Origin: Streptomyces odontomachi
GTDB lineage: Bacteria > Actinomycetota > Actinomycetes > Streptomycetales > Streptomycetaceae
DNA length: 64,000 nucleotides
Assembly: GCF_024435355.1 (NCBI RefSeq)
Contig: NZ_JAMJWG010000020.1
Location: 62,001-126,000 of the forward strand
Direction of reading: 5' to 3'
The translations under genes were made by a program, and so were the position numbers. This document shows, piece by piece, positions 60,129-64,000 of this stretch. Below the pieces are notes generated by a model that saw only the letters and a program-made list of their open reading frames with translations, searched no databases and was not told the origin of the DNA. Position 1 is the first letter of the stretch. Every line of letters starts with the position of its first letter.

Positions 60129-60404
60129 GAAAACTCCGTTTCACAGGGGTCGAAGAGTGTGGTGCTGCACCCGGGCAGGGGCGTCACCGCCTGGTGGGGA
60201 AAGGGGGAAGTGCGGGGACGCCGCCCTGGCGACGAGTCGGAACCGTAGCGTAAAGAAGCCCTCGCAACCCCTTCACACATCCAAAAAAATTGATCACATC
60301 CGCACGTCAGAGGGGTAATCAACCCACGCGTGCAGGCCGTGCGCGCGGCTTCGTATGCTGCTGGCCCTGCACAAGAGCAGGGCACCGGGGGCACAGGGGG
60401 ACAT
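60129..60404 (+). promoter_or_regulatory. Promoter region of the NACHT gene
   Basis: TATGCT (60354-60359) is a good -10 hexamer on the + strand about 45 bp before GTG 60405; the -35 is weak. The AT-rich patch (ccaaaaaaattgatcac, about 60281-60297) lies between the divergent genes. Confidence 0.5.
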
Positions 60405-63317
60405 GTGTGGGCACATGCGCAGGATGCGCTACTGGTCGCTGTCGGCGTCGTGTTGGCGGCGCTGGGGGCCAAGTTCAAGGAGTCGTTCAAGAAGCTCCTC
60501 GACTTCGTCGGGCGCCATCTCTTCGACTGGTTGGTGGGCCGCGACCTCTTCACCCGCAGGGCGGTCCGTGCCTACGTGCACCGGCTGTACGACGAACACC
60601 GGCAGTTCCACGTCTCCTTCCAGCCTGGTTCGTCGTCCGAGCCGATGGACATGCGGCAGGTGTACGTCAGGCTGGGCCTGGCGACGGGCGTGCCGGGCCT
60701 CCCGCGTCCTTCGGGCAGTGCGGGAGGGCGCACGGCGTCCGCGTCGCTGGCCGACAAGGACCGCACGGTCGTGCTCGGTGCCCCCGGTGCCGGCAAGACG
60801 ATGCTGCTGCGGCACACCGTGCTGACCTGGGTCCTCGCCCGCCATCGCCCGGACGCCCCGGCTCGCCGCACATGGTACGGCCGTCGCCGCCCGCCGCGCG
60901 CCGACGTGCGCGACCTCACGGGGATCCCCGTGCTGCTGCCGCTTGGCCGGCTCGACCCGGGCGTGGGCCTGCGCGAGCAGATCGTCAGCCACCTCGCCGG
61001 CCTCGGTTTCCGTAACGCGGGGCGGTGGCTGGACCGGGTGCTCGACGGTGGCGGGGCCGCGCTCTACTTCGACGGCCTGGACGAGGTCACCACGGCCCAC
61101 CGTGCGGACATCGTCCAGATGTTGCGTACGTTCCTGGGCGAACACCGCTCGTGCCGGGCCGTCATCACCTGTCGGGTCGCGGTCTACGAAGGCGAGTTCA
61201 ACGAGGACTTCGGCGCGCCGCTGCACGTCGAGCCGTTCGACGACACCCAGATCGGCCGCTTCCTGCGCGGCTACCCGTGGCCGGACGACCTGGAGCCGGA
61301 CACCGCCGACCAGCTCCTCGGCGTGCTGCGCGACACCCCGCAGCTGATGGCACTGGTCACCAACCCGTTGCTGCTGACCATGGTGGCCTACCTGCACAGC
61401 ACCGTGTACGCGGGCACCAACGAGCAACTTCCGCACACCCGCGCCGACTTCTACAAGGAGGTCGTCGGCGCCCTCCTCGACGACCGCCGCCGCACCCGCC
61501 ATCCGCGTCCGGTGAAACTCGCCGCGCTCCAGCGGATCGCGCTCGCGGCGCAGGACGTCCCGTCGAGCGCGCACGACCGGCTGGCCCTGGAGGAGAAGGA
61601 GGTGCTCCGGCACATCGAGGCGGCCTTGGTGGACCAGCGGCGGGAGGCGACGTCGGAGAAGGCCCTGGAGGTGCTGACGGAGATCGTCGAGCGCACGGGC
61701 CTGCTGCTGCGCATCGACGGCGGCGTGCGGTACCAGTTCGCCCACCTGACCTTGCAGGAGTACCTCACGGCCAGGGCGCTCGCCGGCGATCCGGCAGCGC
61801 TCCTGGGACGGTACGCCCGTGATCCGGCGGCCTGGCGGGAGACGGTGCGGCTGTGGTGCGGGGTGGAGGTGCGGGACTGCACGGAGGTCGTTCGGGAGGT
61901 CTTCCGTCAGGACCCGCTGCTGGCGTTCCAGTGTCTGGCGGATGCGCACCAGGTGGAGCGTGAGCTCTCGGAGCGCGTGATCGAGGCTGCCATGCGGCTG
62001 CTCAACGAGGACTTGGGCGACGGCTCGTTCCGCCAGGTGACCACGGCGTTCGGGGTGGTCGCCGCGGATCGGCGGGAGCCGGGGCCGAGGGTGTTGCGGT
62101 TGCTGGAGAGCGCGGCGCGCAGTCCCGTCGATCATCCCACGCGTCAACGGGCAGCGGCCTTCGCCCTGGCGGCTACTCACATGCCGCGAGCCGCCACGAC
62201 ACTGACGACGCTGCTGGTGCTACCGGGCATCGGCGAGGCGGCGGTCGAGGCGTTGGCGTCGATGGGGAACCTGGCGGTGCCGGCACTGCGTGCTTTCCCT
62301 CTCGATCAGTATCAGGGATACCGGGCCACGCTGCCGTTTCGGGCACTGTGGTTGATTCGCACTCCGAAGGCTGCTCGGGTACTGGCTGAATTCCTGCCCC
62401 GGTCGTTCCATCGGAACCCGGACATCGATGCATCCCGAACGTGTGCCTTCTACCTTGCCGACCTGCTACGGGATACCGAGATCGAACGGACCCTAGACGC
62501 CGGCACTCTGGCGACAGTGCTCGACGATGACGCCCCGTCTGACCCGCCGTTGGCCAGGCGCAACTGGCACATCAGAAGGCCGAGTGATTTCCGGTGGGTG
62601 TGGCAGCCTTTCGCTGCCGGGAAGGACAGTGCCCTGATCTCCCTCGTGGCGCTGATCGCATGGTGGCTGGCACGGAACGAAGGATTCAACGTACCCCCCG
62701 GCGTTCGACTCGACCCACGCATCACGGCACCGCTGGCCTTGTACGCGGCGAGCGAAGACCAGAAGTACCTGGTCGCCCCGAGAATTTCGCTGCACGACTT
62801 CGCCGCGACGAGCGATGAATTCTTCGGACGGGAACGCGTGAGGGATTTTGTCAAGAAGATCAACGTAACGCAGCCCCCGTATCGGTATCACACGCCAACC
62901 TGGGGGGAATTATTCTTCCGCGAGATCGCCATGTTGATCCATGACGACACACTCGAAGGGTACGGCGACCTGCTGCACGAAACTCGCGACCTTTGGATCA
63001 TGTCACTGCGCAGCGTCGGAGCCACTCCAGCACATACTAATTTCCTCGCCCAACTGCCGCCTCACATATGCCTCAAACTCGCCATGGTCGGCGAACACAC
63101 TGTCCAGCAGCTCGCCGAGGCGTGGAGTCAGAAACTCGATGTGAACACGTTCTACGTCCGCTATGGCCCACAGGTGCGGCTGCTCCAGAAGAGCAGGTTT
63201 CGCACCAGCGAGCGTGACCTTGCGGACGCAGACCTGCTGCCCTTCCTGAAATTCAGCCTGAGCCGCCCAGAGTTCCGCACCTGGCCCAGCCCGCCACCAC
63301 CCCCGCCCTCGGCATGA
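60405..63317 (+). CDS. NACHT-domain NTPase, membrane-anchored N-terminus
   Basis: 970 residues from GTG 60405 (GGGGG 4 bp upstream). One hydrophobic segment (ALLVAVGVVLAALGA) is near residue 8-22, followed by a basic helical part. NACHT: Walker A LGAPGAGKTMLL (about 124-135), Walker B ALYFDGLDEV, sensor ITCRVAVYE. The C-terminal ~500 residues are helical repeat-like (LTLQEYLTARALAG, then HEAT-like stretches), a likely sensor. NACHT proteins of bacteria include anti-phage NLR-like systems (bNACHT), so defence is possible. No effector domain such as a nuclease or TIR is seen; the membrane segment may be the effector. Apparently a single-gene unit. Confidence 0.88.
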   Translation: MWAHAQDALLVAVGVVLAALGAKFKESFKKLLDFVGRHLFDWLVGRDLFTRRAVRAYVHRLYDEHRQFHVSFQPGSSSEPMDMRQVYVRLGLATGVPGLPRPSGSAGGRTASASLADKDRTVVLGAPGAGKTMLLRHTVLTWVLARHRPDAPARRTWYGRRRPPRADVRDLTGIPVLLPLGRLDPGVGLREQIVSHLAGLGFRNAGRWLDRVLDGGGAALYFDGLDEVTTAHRADIVQMLRTFLGEHRSCRAVITCRVAVYEGEFNEDFGAPLHVEPFDDTQIGRFLRGYPWPDDLEPDTADQLLGVLRDTPQLMALVTNPLLLTMVAYLHSTVYAGTNEQLPHTRADFYKEVVGALLDDRRRTRHPRPVKLAALQRIALAAQDVPSSAHDRLALEEKEVLRHIEAALVDQRREATSEKALEVLTEIVERTGLLLRIDGGVRYQFAHLTLQEYLTARALAGDPAALLGRYARDPAAWRETVRLWCGVEVRDCTEVVREVFRQDPLLAFQCLADAHQVERELSERVIEAAMRLLNEDLGDGSFRQVTTAFGVVAADRREPGPRVLRLLESAARSPVDHPTRQRAAAFALAATHMPRAATTLTTLLVLPGIGEAAVEALASMGNLAVPALRAFPLDQYQGYRATLPFRALWLIRTPKAARVLAEFLPRSFHRNPDIDASRTCAFYLADLLRDTEIERTLDAGTLATVLDDDAPSDPPLARRNWHIRRPSDFRWVWQPFAAGKDSALISLVALIAWWLARNEGFNVPPGVRLDPRITAPLALYAASEDQKYLVAPRISLHDFAATSDEFFGRERVRDFVKKINVTQPPYRYHTPTWGELFFREIAMLIHDDTLEGYGDLLHETRDLWIMSLRSVGATPAHTNFLAQLPPHICLKLAMVGEHTVQQLAEAWSQKLDVNTFYVRYGPQVRLLQKSRFRTSERDLADADLLPFLKFSLSRPEFRTWPSPPPPPPSA

Positions 63318-63375
63318 CTCCGGGCGCCCGCCAGGGTGTGCGCGGGCGCCCGGAAGTGGGTGACGTTGCCTTCGG

Positions 63376-63687
63376 TCAGCCCCGGGCCGCCGCCGCGTAC
63401 GCCACGAAGTCCGCCCACGCGGTGGGCGCAAGCGTGAGCTGCGGGCCCTCGGGGTCCTTGGAGTCGCGGAGGTGGACGGTGGTGGGGCAGGTGGCTATTT
63501 CGACGCAGTCGCCGGAGCCGCTGCTGCTGTACGACGACTTGCGCCAGTCGAGGGCGACTTCTACGCAGTCACCGTCGCCACTGCTGCTGTAACTGGACTT
63601 GTACCAGGTCAGCGCGACTTCCACGCAGTCGTCGCCACTGCCGCTGCTGTATGTGCTCTTGAACCAGTGCAGTTCGGGGGTGCTCAT
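63376..63687 (-). CDS. DUF397 protein with three tandem N-terminal repeats
   Basis: 103 residues. A unit like LxWxKSSYSSSGxGDCVEVA occurs three times in tandem, exactly 20 residues each (residues 6-65; DNA 63493-63672), followed by one DUF397 end (TTVHLRDSKDPEGPQLTL). Typical DUF397 proteins are ~60-70 residues with one copy. These small proteins partner with the adjacent XRE/DUF5753 regulator. The ATG overlaps the regulator's stop by 4 bp, with AAAGGAG. Confidence 0.92.
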   Translation of the reverse strand: MSTPELHWFKSTYSSGSGDDCVEVALTWYKSSYSSSGDGDCVEVALDWRKSSYSSSGSGDCVEIATCPTTVHLRDSKDPEGPQLTLAPTAWADFVAYAAAARG

Positions 63688-64000
63688 AGAGCTCCTTTCA
63701 GCCGCTCCAGCAGAGCGATCGAGTCCGGAGGGGTGAGCGCTTGCGAGCGCATCCGTGCGTAGCGCTGGTGCAGCACGCTCACGATATTCGGGTCGTGGAT
63801 GAATTGTCCGCCCTCCTGCCCCTCGCAGTACGCAAGCCACGTCTTGCCCGAGGTCTCCAGCAGTTGCAGGGGACCGCCCAGCCCTGCGTGGCGCTCCTGG
63901 ACCAGCGGCATGATCTGGACCTCGATGTTCCGCACCTCCGTGAGCGCGAGGACGTGCTCGACGAGTTCCCTCGTGACCTGCTTTCCGCCGGTCCGCCGGA
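63684..64000 (-). CDS. XRE-family regulator, C-terminal DUF5753 part (cut by window edge)
   Basis: 105 codons are visible, open at the right edge. TGGKQVTRELVEHVLALTEV, NIEVQIMPLVQERHAGL and FIHDPNIVSVLHQRYARMRS match the DUF5753 domain that follows an HTH in Streptomyces XRE regulators (BldB/WhiJ-type neighbours). The HTH lies outside the window. It is translationally coupled to the DUF397 gene. Confidence 0.92.
   Translation of the reverse strand, partial: RRTGGKQVTRELVEHVLALTEVRNIEVQIMPLVQERHAGLGGPLQLLETSGKTWLAYCEGQEGGQFIHDPNIVSVLHQRYARMRSQALTPPDSIALLERLKGAL

Noticed and set aside
1..64000. tRNA, rRNA, insertion sequences, prophage or integrative-element boundaries
   Set aside because: No cloverleaf-like sequence, transposase or integrase motif, or att-like duplications were recognised by eye; a tRNAscan/ISfinder run would be decisive.

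Overview
The window is high-GC, actinomycete-style DNA, almost certainly from a Streptomyces chromosome. The evidence is strong G/C at third codon positions, frequent GTG starts, rare TTA codons concentrated in a pathway regulator, Streptomyces-type families (SARP regulators, DUF397/XRE pair, ECF41 sigma factor, RppA-type type III PKS, ABBA prenyltransferase), Tat and Sec signal peptides, and a 14-bp palindrome identical to the CebR box. I recognised no rRNA, tRNA or insertion sequence.

Layout. (1) 1-5.8 kb, defence-like: the left edge cuts a large minus-strand gene encoding a HEPN-like region, a NACHT/STAND NTPase core and a C-terminal formylglycine-generating-enzyme (FGE/SUMF1-like) domain. 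It is 5 bp downstream of a class I methyltransferase gene. Next is a 30-repeat type I-E-like CRISPR array (3609-5415) with no cas gene in the window. (2) 5.8-10.1 kb, reductive pyrimidine catabolism: beta-ureidopropionase, class III aminotransferase, a truncated second hydantoinase and an intact dihydropyrimidinase. (3) 10.5-20.3 kb: a low-complexity protein, an XRE regulator divergent from a probably leaderless methionine aminopeptidase, gamma-glutamyltransferase, a coupled phosphatase/kinase/response-regulator trio, and an anti-sigma-type ATPase. (4) 20.3-31.7 kb: secreted GH35 beta-galactosidase, a membrane-anchored unknown, an SGNH esterase, exonuclease III, a metallo-hydrolase, PcaL and WrbA, the last divergent from ECF41 SigJ (31.8-32.8 kb).

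(5) 33.4-49.3 kb is a compact meroterpenoid cluster. Its genes encode two SARPs (the first with three TTA codons), a methyltransferase, a polyprenyl diphosphate synthase, an OvmZ-like protein with a small HTH protein, type 2 IPP isomerase, a P450, an NphB-type prenyltransferase, an AMP-forming ligase, a second methyltransferase, a DegT-type aminotransferase, a cupin and a tetrahydroxynaphthalene synthase. The expected chemistry is malonyl-CoA to THN, oxidation to a flaviolin/mompain-type quinone, amination, methylation, prenylation and P450 tailoring, as in the furaquinocin/naphterpin/flaviogeranin group. The ligase may act as a diazotase on the amino group. The exact product cannot be read from sequence.

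(6) 50-64 kb: DUF1203, an AA10 LPMO with an upstream CebR box, an MFS transporter whose 3' end overlaps a WYL regulator antisense, a TetR regulator, small secreted proteins, an ArsR-like regulator divergent from an MFS gene across a perfect 11-bp inverted repeat, a second large NACHT NTPase, and a DUF397/XRE pair cut by the right edge.

The most novel-looking system is the HEPN-STAND-FGE plus methyltransferase pair beside the CRISPR array. Second is the amino-naphthoquinone meroterpenoid cluster.
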